In this document: one piece after another, positions 1-8,259 of the stretch | Position numbering within the stretch: the first letter of the stretch is position 1 | How the letters are laid out: every line of letters starts with the position of its first letter | DNA from: Acidobacteriota bacterium | Lineage (GTDB): Bacteria; Acidobacteriota; Terriglobia; Bryobacterales; Bryobacteraceae | Length of the DNA: 64,000 bases | Reading direction: 5' to 3' | NCBI GenBank assembly: GCA_025353165.1 | Contig: JANXRE010000017.1 | Coordinates: forward strand, 41,005 to 105,004 | Made by a program: the position numbers and the translations under genes | The notes under the pieces: generated by a model | What the model was told of the DNA's origin: nothing | Database searches by the model: none | Seen by the model: only the letters and a program-made list of their open reading frames with translations

Positions 1-3000
1 GCGGCCGCCGTTCCGCCGTATTGCCCATTCTCCACCAATACGGCGAAGGCGATCTGCTTACCCGGCTTCGCGCCGTAGGGAGCGAAGCCGATGAACCACG
101 CGTGCGACGCGCCCTTTCCCAATTCCGCGGTGCCCGTCTTCCCCGCGATCGGAATCGGCGAGCCGCTGAGCACGCGCCCCGTACCGGACGTCACCACGCC
201 GCGCATATCCGCGGCAAGCTGTTTCGCCAGGGATTCCGGCAGCACTTCCAGCGGCGCGCGAACGCGCGGGTTCGTTTCGTCGATCACCCACCGGCCCTGC
301 GGCGCGTTGCCATTGTTGGCGACGGTCGCCGCAACGCGCGCCATCTGGAACGGAGTGACCACCACTTGTCCCTGCCCGTAGGATGCCTGCGGCAAAAACT
401 GGCGCAGCTTCTCGGGAGTGTTGGGCGACGCCACCGAAATCCCCAGCTTCGAGGCCGTGTCGAACAGCATCGGCGCTCCCACGCTGTCCGTGCCCAACTG
501 CGCGAAGAACGCGTTGCAGGAAACCACGATGCCCTTCTGTAAATCCACCGACCCGTGCGGAGAAGTGTCCTTCACGTCGTCCCGGATCGCGCGCTTCCCG
601 ACGACATTGCCGATCCGCCCGTCGGGCAGCCGGATGCATTCGTAGCGCTTCTGGGCGAGCGCGGGGTCCTTTCGCAATGCCGCCATGGCCGTCACGATTT
701 TGAACGACGAGCCCGGCGGATACATGCCGAAGCGCGCGCGATCGAGCAGGTCGTCGCTGGGCAGCGGAACCGAAGCGTTGGTCTTGAGCGTCGCGAACTG
801 GCCTTCGGACGGCCACGGATAGCTGACCGAGGCCAGCAGGTCTCCGGTCGCCGGATCCATCACCACCAGCGCCCCTTTCGTTTTGCCCAGCTTCAAAAGA
901 TGCTGTTGCAGAATCTCGGAGGCGCGCAATTGCAACCCGGCGTCGATGGACATGCGCACGTCCTTGGGCCGCTCCAGCAGTTCCTTGACGGCCGGGTTGT
1001 CCGGTTCATAGCGGTGCCGCAGCAGAGGAATCAGCGCGCGGTAATCGCGCTTGATGCGGCCTTCTTCCACTTCGACCACGTCGTCGTATCCTTGCAGCCG
1101 CACGCGCGACGCCTTCTCCTGAAATGCCGTATTCGTCGCCCCTTGTTTGAGGCGCGAGCGGGCGTCGCCGAGCAGATAAAACAGCGGCGCGCCCAGCGGG
1201 TACAGCCGCTTGTCGAGCTTTGACGCCGTCTGATCCAGGTTGACCCCCAGCGCCGCGTACTCCGCGCGGTGACGCTCGATGGTCGGCCAGTCGTTCGCCG
1301 CCAGCGGCAATCCGTTGCGGTCGTAAATTGCGCCTTTCGGCAGGTCGCGCGCAATGGCGAGCAGTCGCGGGTTGTACTGGTAGCGGCGCGTACCGTCGGC
1401 CTGCGTGGTCAGAGCGCCGCGCACCAGGATCTGATCGGCGCGCGCAATCTGCACCCAAGCGAAGCGGCCGATCACCACCAGCAACAGCGCCGCGAGCCCA
1501 GCCGTCAGCCGTCTGCCGCCGGCACCGAAGTTCTCGTATTGATCGCGTTTCTTACCCGCCGCCGATACCGCCAGAATAATGCCGACCAGAGCGAAATTCG
1601 CGACCATCGAAGTCCGGCCGTAACTGAGGAACGGCGATACAACGCCGGACAGCGGGATCAGCCCCACCAAGCCGCCGGTGATCAACAGGATCTGATACGC
1701 GTTGATCAGACTCAGCCCGATGACCAGGAAGAAGGAATAAATGCCGGGCGCATTCCTGGCGATCCTGAGTCCACGGTACATGAGGATCGCGTACAAAACA
1801 TACACGGCGAGGATGCCCAGGAACCCCAACTGCTCGCCCAGTGCCGAGACCACAAGATCCGTGTGCGCCGCGGGAACCAGTTGCGAGTCGCCCAGCCCGA
1901 GTCCGGTGCCCGTCACGGCGCCGGTGGACAGCGACCATAAGGAAGCGGCCACCTGGTCACCGCCGCGAACCTTGTTGTCCCACGGAGACAGCCACATCGA
2001 AACGCGATCGCCCACCGTGTGCGGATAGCCCATGGCGTACCCGCCGGCGAATCCCAGAAAGATCACGAACAGGCCCGCCGCGGCCAGCAGCACCTTGTTT
2101 CGCGCGATGCTGTACATGGTCAGAAACAGGCATCCGATAATCAGCGCGGGCCCCAGGTCGCTCAGCCAGAAGAAAAGCGCGAGCGACAGCAGCACGCCCA
2201 GCATCACCGGCAGCACGTAGTCCAGACGCGGCAAATTGATGCGCCGCGCCCACTCAGGCAACAGGCTCCGGTCCTGTTTCAACTGCCTCAGCGCGTCCCA
2301 GTTCTGCGCGAAATAGCCCGCCAGGAACAGCACGATCAGAATCCGGATCAGTTCCACCGGCTGGAAGAAAAACAGGTTTACTTTGGCGTCGCTGGTTCCC
2401 GGACCGCTGCCGAACAGGCCGAGCCCAACCGCCAGCAGCAGGCTCAGCGCCAGCGGGACATAGCTCAGGCGGCTGAATTGCCGCTCGTAGTCTGGCAGGC
2501 TGAAGAGCGCGATGGCGAAGCATCCCGCGACCACCCCCTGCGCGAAGTCACGGAACAGCAGCGTGTCGCGCAGCGGATCCCGCAGGCTGATCATGAGCAT
2601 CAGCCCGATGCCGGACAGCGTCAGAACAAGCGGGAGCAGCCAGTTGTCGCCGGTAAACGCACGCCATCGCCAGAACACGTGCACCGCGAGGAACGCGCCG
2701 AAGAATAACGCGGACCAGAGAATCGCCTGATTCCGAAATGCGCCGGCATCACGGACCCGCAGGTGCGGCTTCAGCGTGGCGAATTCTGCCGGCGTCAGCA
2801 GACGGATGGAGACCTCTTTCGGGCGGTCGTGGCCAAACAGGCGAGCCCACCGGCTCGCCAGCCGTCCGCGATTCTCTTCTTCGTCCTCGTCCCGCTGGTC
2901 GCGCCGCGCGCGCGCTTCCTCCATTCGCCGGCCGAGGTCGGTCAGGCTCTGCATTCTCGCGATCTCCGGTTCCGCGACGCGCATGCGCGCGATCGCGCCG

Positions 3001-3314
3001 GTATTGCTGAATCGTTCGCCGTGGCGCACGCGATCGTAGATGCGGTTGGCGGCGAAGCTCTGGTCCGCGCCGGACGGAAGCGCACCGAGGTACGGAATCA
3101 ATTGCTGGGGGCCCGTCAGACGATTCAGATCGACGGTTTCTTCGGCGGCCGCCCCGGTCTTCGCCGAGTACACCAGGTACAACCCCGTGCCCACCAGAAT
3201 GGCGCTGGCGAGCAACAGCGCGAGTTCCGCATTGCGCGATGCGGACCGCGCCGCTTGCCGCGCCGTCTGCCGCTTCTCCCCTCTCGCCGCGAGCTCCTCG
3301 CGAGTGATCTTCAT
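1..3314 (-). CDS. FtsW/RodA glycosyltransferase fused to class B penicillin-binding protein (partial, C-terminus outside window)
   Basis: One uninterrupted frame runs from the ATG at 3314 to the left edge (at least 1104 codons). Residues about 27-47 form one membrane segment, followed by a charged linker. A polytopic SEDS domain (about 215-600) shows LSDLGPALIIG, a GLGLGDSQ...HTDLVVSALGEQLGFLG block and SPFLSYGRTS, matching the lipid II polymerase family. A PBP2-type domain then shows the transpeptidase triad: SSFK (Ser869, Lys872), SCN (Ser932) and KTG (Lys1059). SEDS and PBP partners are normally two proteins; here polymerase and crosslinking enzyme share one chain, expected in the cytoplasmic membrane in elongation or division. 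The start overlaps the kinase stop (ATGA), so it is the last visible gene of the FHA-PP2C-kinase operon. The substrate (elongation versus division) cannot be told. The fusion reading is secure because KTG and the start lie in the same frame. Confidence 0.9.
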   Translation of the reverse strand, partial: MKITREELAARGEKRQTARQAARSASRNAELALLLASAILVGTGLYLVYSAKTGAAAEETVDLNRLTGPQQLIPYLGALPSGADQSFAANRIYDRVRHGERFSNTGAIARMRVAEPEIARMQSLTDLGRRMEEARARRDQRDEDEEENRGRLASRWARLFGHDRPKEVSIRLLTPAEFATLKPHLRVRDAGAFRNQAILWSALFFGAFLAVHVFWRWRAFTGDNWLLPLVLTLSGIGLMLMISLRDPLRDTLLFRDFAQGVVAGCFAIALFSLPDYERQFSRLSYVPLALSLLLAVGLGLFGSGPGTSDAKVNLFFFQPVELIRILIVLFLAGYFAQNWDALRQLKQDRSLLPEWARRINLPRLDYVLPVMLGVLLSLALFFWLSDLGPALIIGCLFLTMYSIARNKVLLAAAGLFVIFLGFAGGYAMGYPHTVGDRVSMWLSPWDNKVRGGDQVAASLWSLSTGAVTGTGLGLGDSQLVPAAHTDLVVSALGEQLGFLGILAVYVLYAILMYRGLRIARNAPGIYSFFLVIGLSLINAYQILLITGGLVGLIPLSGVVSPFLSYGRTSMVANFALVGIILAVSAAGKKRDQYENFGAGGRRLTAGLAALLLVVIGRFAWVQIARADQILVRGALTTQADGTRRYQYNPRLLAIARDLPKGAIYDRNGLPLAANDWPTIERHRAEYAALGVNLDQTASKLDKRLYPLGAPLFYLLGDARSRLKQGATNTAFQEKASRVRLQGYDDVVEVEEGRIKRDYRALIPLLRHRYEPDNPAVKELLERPKDVRMSIDAGLQLRASEILQQHLLKLGKTKGALVVMDPATGDLLASVSYPWPSEGQFATLKTNASVPLPSDDLLDRARFGMYPPGSSFKIVTAMAALRKDPALAQKRYECIRLPDGRIGNVVGKRAIRDDVKDTSPHGSVDLQKGIVVSCNAFFAQLGTDSVGAPMLFDTASKLGISVASPNTPEKLRQFLPQASYGQGQVVVTPFQMARVAATVANNGNAPQGRWVIDETNPRVRAPLEVLPESLAKQLAADMRGVVTSGTGRVLSGSPIPIAGKTGTAELGKGASHAWFIGFAPYGAKPGKQIAFAVLVENGQYGGTAA

Positions 3315-5173
3315 TGCGCGCCCACCCCCGCCTGGAGCTCCAAGAGACGCAGCTCCACGCGCTTCTGACCCTGGATGACGATCATCTGATTGCGAAGCGA
3401 ATCTCCGAACATCCCGGTCTTCGTATAGAGCTCCCCGGCGTGAACGTAATCCTGCTGCGCCTTGTCGAGGTAATCGCGCTCCTGCGCCGGAAGCTGGGTG
3501 AAACTCCGGGACTCGCGCCAGATACGCTCCGCCCTGCGCCGGTAGCCGTCCGCCAGTTGACTCGTCTCGCGCTTTCCCATGGGATGCCCGTACTCGTCCG
3601 CTCTCTTCAAAGCTTCTTCCGCCTTCTCGACATCGTTGAGGTCGTAAACGTAAAGACGAGCCAGGCCGAGATAAGGATCCGGCGAGCGTTTCAGCAATTG
3701 CGCGGCTTCGTCGAACTTCATGACAGCCGCATTCAGCCACTTCTGCCGCGTCGCGTTATGGAAGCGGCCGGCGTTGATACGGTCCAGGTGCCCCTCGCAG
3801 ATCCGTAATTTTCCTCGAATGTGTTTGTCTTCCGGATCGAGTTCCAGCGCCTTCGAAAGCTGATCCCGCGCTTTGGCCCATTGTGCCTCGTGCACCGACG
3901 GAGCGTCGTTGTCGCGGTACTCGGTGATCGCCTGATCCGCCGCGGACACCAGGCCGTTCTTGAGAGCGCCCTTCGCGCCCCATAGCAGAAACGGCATGTG
4001 AACGCTGTTGGCAAGCTTCTGGTAGCGGTTCCAGCCCTCCTCCGGATTCGCAATCCTTTCCGCCTGCAGGTCGGTCTTGAGCTTGCTGGCTTCTCCGGAA
4101 AAATGAACCTGCAGATACAGGAAGATAAATCCGGCGAGAGCCGCAATAGCAGCGGCGGCCAAGCATCCCATCGTGACCCGGCTTCGCGATTCCGGCGTCA
4201 GTCGAACTGGCTTGGATTCCGGCAGCGGCGTCGTCGTGCGGATGGTGCGGTCGGCGTCCGCGGGCTGCTCGGCCCAGGGAACCGTCGTTCGCGCCGTCGC
4301 CTCGGGGTCGGGAATCTCGGCCTCCACTGGCTCGCCATTCCGGAACCGGATCAGGTCGGCCTTGGCCTCCATCGCGCTTTGATACCGGCACTGCGGATTG
4401 CGGTGCAGCATCTTGCCGAGAACCCGGCTCAAAGGCTCAGGACACGATTCCGGGAGCGGGTCGGGAGGATCGCCGGATCGAATGCGCCGCTCCATCTTCT
4501 CTCTGGAAGTAGCGTCGAACGGCAGCCGGCCCGAGATCATCTGGTACAGAAGCACGCCGACCGACCATAAATCGGAGTGGCTGTCGATGTGTTGCGTATC
4601 CAGCCGCTCGGGCGAACAGTACGCAGTGCTGGCGAACAGGTTCGTTGTGAACCCCCGCGTCTCGGCCAGCGCTTTTGCGATCCCGAAATCGAGGACCATC
4701 ACGAAATTCTGCGAATTGATCCGGATGTTCTTCGGTTTGAGGTCGCCGTGCACCACGCCCGAGAACTGGCGTCCTCCGATCTCCGCGCTGAACGCGCGCA
4801 GGTTCTCGAGCAGGTCGCAAAGCTCCGTCGCGATATGCACGCCGAAGCCCGGCTGGAGCGGGCCGCGGTCGATCAACGCCGAGAGATCCTCGCCCTCGAC
4901 GTACTCCATCTCGATATAAAGATCGGTACCGAGGTTGCCGTATCGATTCACCGGAACCACGCGCTTGTCCACCGCCGCCAGGCGCTTCTCCAACTCCGCG
5001 CCGACGCGCTCGGCATCCAGGATGTCCTGGTCGCTCGCATCCACCATCTGCACAATCTTGAGGGCGACCTGCCGGCCGGTGTCCGTATCGCGCGCGAGAT
5101 ACACGAAGCCCATCGCGCCGCGCCCGATCAGACGGACGATTTCGTACTGTCCGTACCGGTCGCCCGCGTTCAT
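3311..5173 (-). CDS. Transmembrane Ser/Thr protein kinase (PknB-like) with extracytoplasmic TPR-like region
   Basis: A 620-residue protein. The start at 5173 is chosen because it overlaps the PP2C stop as ATGA and puts the kinase domain at residue 8; an upstream in-frame ATG at 5284 would lie inside the phosphatase gene. Kinase motifs: glycine loop IGRGAMGFVYLA, VALK lysine, HGDLKPKN catalytic loop (142-148), DFG (162-164), SPE in the activation segment. The catalytic loop has HGD rather than HRD, so it is a non-RD kinase. After a Pro/Thr-rich linker comes one membrane helix (about 334-355) and a C-terminal helical region with TPR-like character (LDPEDKHIRGKL, SPDPYLGLARLY). By family knowledge it phosphorylates Ser/Thr on partners read by FHA domains; the neighbouring phosphatase and FHA protein are likely partners. 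The direct link to the SEDS-PBP fusion is inferred from the operon. Confidence 0.92.
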   Translation of the reverse strand: MNAGDRYGQYEIVRLIGRGAMGFVYLARDTDTGRQVALKIVQMVDASDQDILDAERVGAELEKRLAAVDKRVVPVNRYGNLGTDLYIEMEYVEGEDLSALIDRGPLQPGFGVHIATELCDLLENLRAFSAEIGGRQFSGVVHGDLKPKNIRINSQNFVMVLDFGIAKALAETRGFTTNLFASTAYCSPERLDTQHIDSHSDLWSVGVLLYQMISGRLPFDATSREKMERRIRSGDPPDPLPESCPEPLSRVLGKMLHRNPQCRYQSAMEAKADLIRFRNGEPVEAEIPDPEATARTTVPWAEQPADADRTIRTTTPLPESKPVRLTPESRSRVTMGCLAAAAIAALAGFIFLYLQVHFSGEASKLKTDLQAERIANPEEGWNRYQKLANSVHMPFLLWGAKGALKNGLVSAADQAITEYRDNDAPSVHEAQWAKARDQLSKALELDPEDKHIRGKLRICEGHLDRINAGRFHNATRQKWLNAAVMKFDEAAQLLKRSPDPYLGLARLYVYDLNDVEKAEEALKRADEYGHPMGKRETSQLADGYRRRAERIWRESRSFTQLPAQERDYLDKAQQDYVHAGELYTKTGMFGDSLRNQMIVIQGQKRVELRLLELQAGVGAQ

Positions 5174-6702
5174 CGGCTGGCTCCCGCCGGAGCGAGTTTC
5201 CGGAGCTTGGGCGCCGTCACCAGCTTGCCACCGGAGAGGAATGTGTTCTGCTTCGCCACTTCCTCCATGCCTTGGACCAGCCACACGGCCTCCGCGCCGT
5301 TTTCGTAAAAGGTATTCTCTGCAACGCGCGGCGGGACGCGCGAACGGAGGATCAGCCCGGGATTGCCGGACACCTGATTCCGCTCGATGGCCGGCGTCGC
5401 CGATTCGCCCACCACGATCCCCGGCCCGGCGTTGTTGTGAATGGAACAGCCGATGACAGCCCCGCGCGCGTTGCCGGAAAACTCAATCCCCGCGCCGCGG
5501 CTGTCCGAGATCTCGTTGCGGTCCAGGAGAATGTCGCTCGAGTGAAGGTGAACGCCGCCTTCGCGGATGCGGAAGCCCTCGACGCGGCCGCTGTGGATGC
5601 CGTCGGCCGTCACGGAGCCCAAAATCACGGCTTCGTACGGAGGCCGGGCAATCAACTGCACTCCCTCCTTGAGCTGCACCGGTCCGGTGTAGGCGCCGGC
5701 CGTGACTTCAATGGTCGAACCCGGTTTCGCTTTTGCGATTGCTTCCGAAAGCGATGTGGGCGGCCCGATCACGATCGTCGTCGCGGCCGGCTCAAAGGGG
5801 AATCCGGCCATCCATGCGAAGTATCCCGACACAGCGAGCGCGCCGGCGACGATACCGGCCGCGAGCCAGGCGGCCGGCGCCATGTACCAGGGACGGGGCG
5901 GCGCCGCTGGGGTCAGTCGCCCGGTGTCTTCGTCCGTGGCGGGCTGCCCACGCGCAAAGCGTTCGCCCACGATCAGGATGGCTGAGATGTTGTCTTTTCC
6001 GTTCCCGTTGGCGGCCGAGATCAGTTCTTCCACGGCGCGCCGGCGGTCCGCCGCGTTTCGTTCCACGATGCGCAGAATCTCGGGCGAAGGAATCGCGTCG
6101 CTAAGCCCGTCGCTGCACAGCAGCAACGCGGTGTCGGGATCGAACGGCGTCTCCGCGATCTCGATGAATTCGGGATCCTCCGGAGTTCGCTCCATCGATC
6201 CGACGTCGCGGAAGACTTCGTTGCGGCGCGGGTGCCGCATGGCCTCTTCCTCGGTCAGTTCGCCGCTGTCCTCGCGCTCGCCCACCGGCGAATGATCGTG
6301 GGTGATCTTCCGGATCGCGCCACGCCGGATTTTGTACAGCCGCGAATCGCCGACGTGGCCGATGACCACGCGATGCCCGTCGATCACCGCGACGGTAAGC
6401 ACGCACGCCATCCCGTGCCACTCGGGTTTCCGCGCCGCGGCCTCCAGGATCCCGTTGTTTGCCAGGGCGATGGCTTCGCGGATGCGCTGCTCCACCGTGC
6501 CGGTCTGCCTCTCCAGCCGCAGCCGGATCCGCTCCACCGCGATCTCCGCGGCGTGCTCGCCCGCCTCGTGGCCTCCCATGCCATCGACCACCAGGTAGAT
6601 GCCGCGCGAATCGTCGCAATGCACCCGATCCTCGTTGTTGGGGCGCACCGGACCCTGATCGCTCAAAGCCGCGGAGAGAAACCTCGGAGTGGCGGACGTC
6701 AT
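5170..6702 (-). CDS. PP2C-family Ser/Thr phosphatase fused through a membrane helix to a right-handed beta-helix domain
   Basis: 510 residues. The N-terminal PP2C domain (about 8-250) carries the family's metal-binding motifs: NNEDRVH, DGMGGHEAGE, GDSRLY, CSDGLSD and GKDNISA. A single membrane helix follows (about 274-297), then a domain from about 310 to the end with a pectate-lyase/NosD-type pattern: LSEAIAKAKPGSTIEV opening and repeated N/G-rich rungs such as ILLDRNEISDSRGAGIEF and VIGCSIHNNAGPGIVV. Expected topology is cytoplasmic phosphatase and extracytoplasmic solenoid. Mycobacterial PstP-type enzymes have a membrane helix but no such solenoid, so the beta-helix is the unusual part; ligand (peptidoglycan, polysaccharide) unknown. 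It overlaps the kinase by 4 bases and starts 4 bases after the microprotein stop, pointing to coupled translation. Role as antagonist of the adjacent kinase is inferred. Confidence 0.9.
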   Translation of the reverse strand: MTSATPRFLSAALSDQGPVRPNNEDRVHCDDSRGIYLVVDGMGGHEAGEHAAEIAVERIRLRLERQTGTVEQRIREAIALANNGILEAAARKPEWHGMACVLTVAVIDGHRVVIGHVGDSRLYKIRRGAIRKITHDHSPVGEREDSGELTEEEAMRHPRRNEVFRDVGSMERTPEDPEFIEIAETPFDPDTALLLCSDGLSDAIPSPEILRIVERNAADRRRAVEELISAANGNGKDNISAILIVGERFARGQPATDEDTGRLTPAAPPRPWYMAPAAWLAAGIVAGALAVSGYFAWMAGFPFEPAATTIVIGPPTSLSEAIAKAKPGSTIEVTAGAYTGPVQLKEGVQLIARPPYEAVILGSVTADGIHSGRVEGFRIREGGVHLHSSDILLDRNEISDSRGAGIEFSGNARGAVIGCSIHNNAGPGIVVGESATPAIERNQVSGNPGLILRSRVPPRVAENTFYENGAEAVWLVQGMEEVAKQNTFLSGGKLVTAPKLRKLAPAGASR

Positions 6703-6706
6703 CCGT

Positions 6707-6799
6707 TCAGCTCTTCTTCCAAGCAGACCAGACCGCGCAGAGCGTGAACGCCAGCAATAACGCCAGTAAGACGAGCCGTGCCGTATGCAGCCAGGCCAT
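6707..6799 (-). CDS. 30-residue single-pass membrane microprotein between the FHA and PP2C genes
   Basis: A short frame with ATG at 6799 and TGA ending at 6707 encodes a 30-residue peptide starting MAWLHTARLV, with a hydrophobic Leu/Ala/Val core of about 18 residues and a C-terminal WKKS. The charge pattern suits one membrane helix. It sits 2 bases after the FHA stop (TAG at 6804-6802) and 4 bases before the PP2C start at 6702, exactly filling the gap in an otherwise overlapping operon. The end of the frame (AAGAAGAG) can serve as the PP2C ribosome-binding site. No homologue is recognised; function is unknown, perhaps a membrane-anchoring or regulatory peptide. It could be a chance frame; the tight packing and clean hydrophobic pattern favour a real gene. 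Confidence 0.45.
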   Translation of the reverse strand: MAWLHTARLVLLALLLAFTLCAVWSAWKKS

Positions 6800-6801
6800 G
6801 T

Positions 6802-7662
6802 CTATTTGACCGCCCTGAATTCCAGAAAGACAACTCCCGCCAGGCCGATGCGTGCCTTCGGCGGAAGCGCCGCCTCGATGTTTTTATCGACGTCCTGGCC
6901 GTCCGCCTGCTCGATGCTGGCCGGCACGCGCTTTCCATTCACCGTGGTTCCGAGCGTGCTCAAATCCTGGATGTAGAATTGGCCGTTCTTCGGATCGCGT
7001 CGGATTTGCATGTGCTCGCGGGACACGTCCTTTTTCGTTTTCAGCTTGAGGTCCACCCAGCGATCGGCCGCGCCGCGCCCGATCTTGATCAGGTCCTTGG
7101 TCATCTGGAAGGTGTGCGGTCCAGCGTCGTCCTCGTACTCGATGCTCGCATGAACGATGCCTGAGGCGTGGCCGGTGTCAACATTGCCGCTGCGCATCGT
7201 GGCGGTGGTTGTGCTTTCGCCGTCGCTCCGGCGCTTAGTCACCCGCTCCGTCAAGGTGCCGGCGCGGTCGTCGGATCCGCTCTGAACGGGAAACGTGGAG
7301 TGAATCACCAGCGGCGCCTCGCGGGCGTCGTCCTCGGTGTTCTCGTGGAACTGGACGGACCAATCGCCCAGGGTTTCATACCGTTTCCCGCGCCGCTTGG
7401 CGGCCATCAGCGGGATCTTGAGCCGCGGTTCACCGGCTTTGTTTAATTCCGTCAGCCGCTCGTTCAGCGCGCGCACCGCCTCGTCCCGCGTACGCGGCTC
7501 CAGCGGGCGGAGTCGCTCCAGGTCGTCGATATACAAATAGATATCGAACGCGCTCGGCACGAGGTTGCTGTAGAAACTGGGACAGGTCCCCTCCTCCATC
7601 TCTTCGAGGATGAGGTGGATGATCTCTTCTGGGGTGACTTGCACCCCCTGCTGGTCGGGCAT
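6802..7662 (-). CDS. FHA-domain protein
   Basis: 286 residues. The C-terminal part (about 190-285) is a forkhead-associated phosphothreonine-binding domain: IKIGRG, DVSREHMQI and DLSTLGTTVNGKRV carry the conserved Arg, Ser-x-x-His and Asn-Gly positions. The first 190 residues are acidic and charged, begin with a TPEEIIHLILEEMEEG helix and have no domain I can name; a Thr/Ser-rich stretch (ESTTTATMRSG) just before the FHA domain is a plausible phosphorylation segment. First gene of the FHA-microprotein-PP2C-kinase-SEDS/PBP operon, whose promoter should lie in the roughly 75 bases to 7739, although no clear -35/-10 pair was pinned down. No signal peptide, so cytoplasmic. It probably reads phosphorylation by the downstream kinase, as FhaA/FhaB do in actinobacteria (inference). 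Confidence 0.88.
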   Translation of the reverse strand: MPDQQGVQVTPEEIIHLILEEMEEGTCPSFYSNLVPSAFDIYLYIDDLERLRPLEPRTRDEAVRALNERLTELNKAGEPRLKIPLMAAKRRGKRYETLGDWSVQFHENTEDDAREAPLVIHSTFPVQSGSDDRAGTLTERVTKRRSDGESTTTATMRSGNVDTGHASGIVHASIEYEDDAGPHTFQMTKDLIKIGRGAADRWVDLKLKTKKDVSREHMQIRRDPKNGQFYIQDLSTLGTTVNGKRVPASIEQADGQDVDKNIEAALPPKARIGLAGVVFLEFRAVK

Positions 7663-7738
7663 AAGGTTCTACCCTAATCTTCTCACTGGTTCCGGGTCAG
7701 GCACAGTCGAGAATATGTAACTGGAGACTAAGGCTCGA

Positions 7739-7879
7739 GTGATGTGGAAGCTCCACGCCGGCGATCCCGGCGATTATGCCTATTCGGCCGATATTGCACC
7801 GGAGTTCTCCCGTGCGGTGAATCAGTTGGTCGCGGGCGATCATGGGATGGATATCGTGCAGGTGTTTGTTCCTAGGTGA
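7739..7879 (+). other. Small unassigned frame (about 45 codons), possible gene remnant
   Basis: A frame opening at GTG 7739 or ATG 7742 and ending with TGA at 7877-7879 encodes a soluble-looking peptide (MWKLHAGDPGDYAYSADIA, ending VQVFVPR). A GGAG lies about 12 bases upstream and its stop overlaps the GTG of the TPR gene as GTGA. I do not recognise the family. It may be a leader peptide, or the tail of a decayed gene, as an in-frame stop lies just upstream. Confidence 0.2.
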
Positions 7880-8259
7880 GGGTAGCGACTTACCAGCGGA
7901 AATACGTTGCAGCCACGGCGAAGGTATCGCGAAGCGCGCATTATGGGGAAGCCGCCGCGATTTACCCGGCGGAGGGCGATGAGTTGAGGCTGGCGCACAC
8001 GGTCCGGCATGTGGGCGACATCCTGCGGGAGGCGGGACGCCCGGAACCGGCCGAGCCCTGCTATCGCGAAGCCCTGGCCATCTACCGCCGCAACGAACGA
8101 ACCCCGCCGCTTGATTTGGCGAACGCCATCTGGGGATTCACCCGCCTCAAGGGCCGGTCAGCGGAAGCGAAGGCGCTCTGGCAGGAGGCGCGGGATCTAT
8201 ACGCGGCTGTCGGGGTGGAGGCGGGTGTCGCGGAAAGCTCGGGACGGCTGGTGGAGTAG
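7876..8259 (+). CDS. Small tetratricopeptide-repeat protein, possibly N-terminally degraded
   Basis: About 127 codons from a GTG at 7876. Residues from about 35 onward are clear TPR helices (LRLAHTVRHVGDILREAGRP, AEPCYREALAIYRRNE, AEAKALWQEARDLYAAVGV), the layout of a short TPR protein common in Solibacter-type genomes. The first 30 residues do not look like the family and contain no repeat, so the start may be wrong or the 5' end damaged. Its 3' end overlaps by 63 bases the tail of the GMC dehydrogenase on the opposite strand, an unusually deep convergent overlap. No enzymatic role; a protein-interaction module is all that can be said. Confidence 0.5.
   Translation: MRVATYQRKYVAATAKVSRSAHYGEAAAIYPAEGDELRLAHTVRHVGDILREAGRPEPAEPCYREALAIYRRNERTPPLDLANAIWGFTRLKGRSAEAKALWQEARDLYAAVGVEAGVAESSGRLVE

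Noticed and set aside
58..816. Minus-strand open frame of 252 codons near the left edge
   Set aside because: It is out of frame with the penicillin-binding domain; the true frame is open to the window edge and shows SxxK, SxN and KTG motifs.
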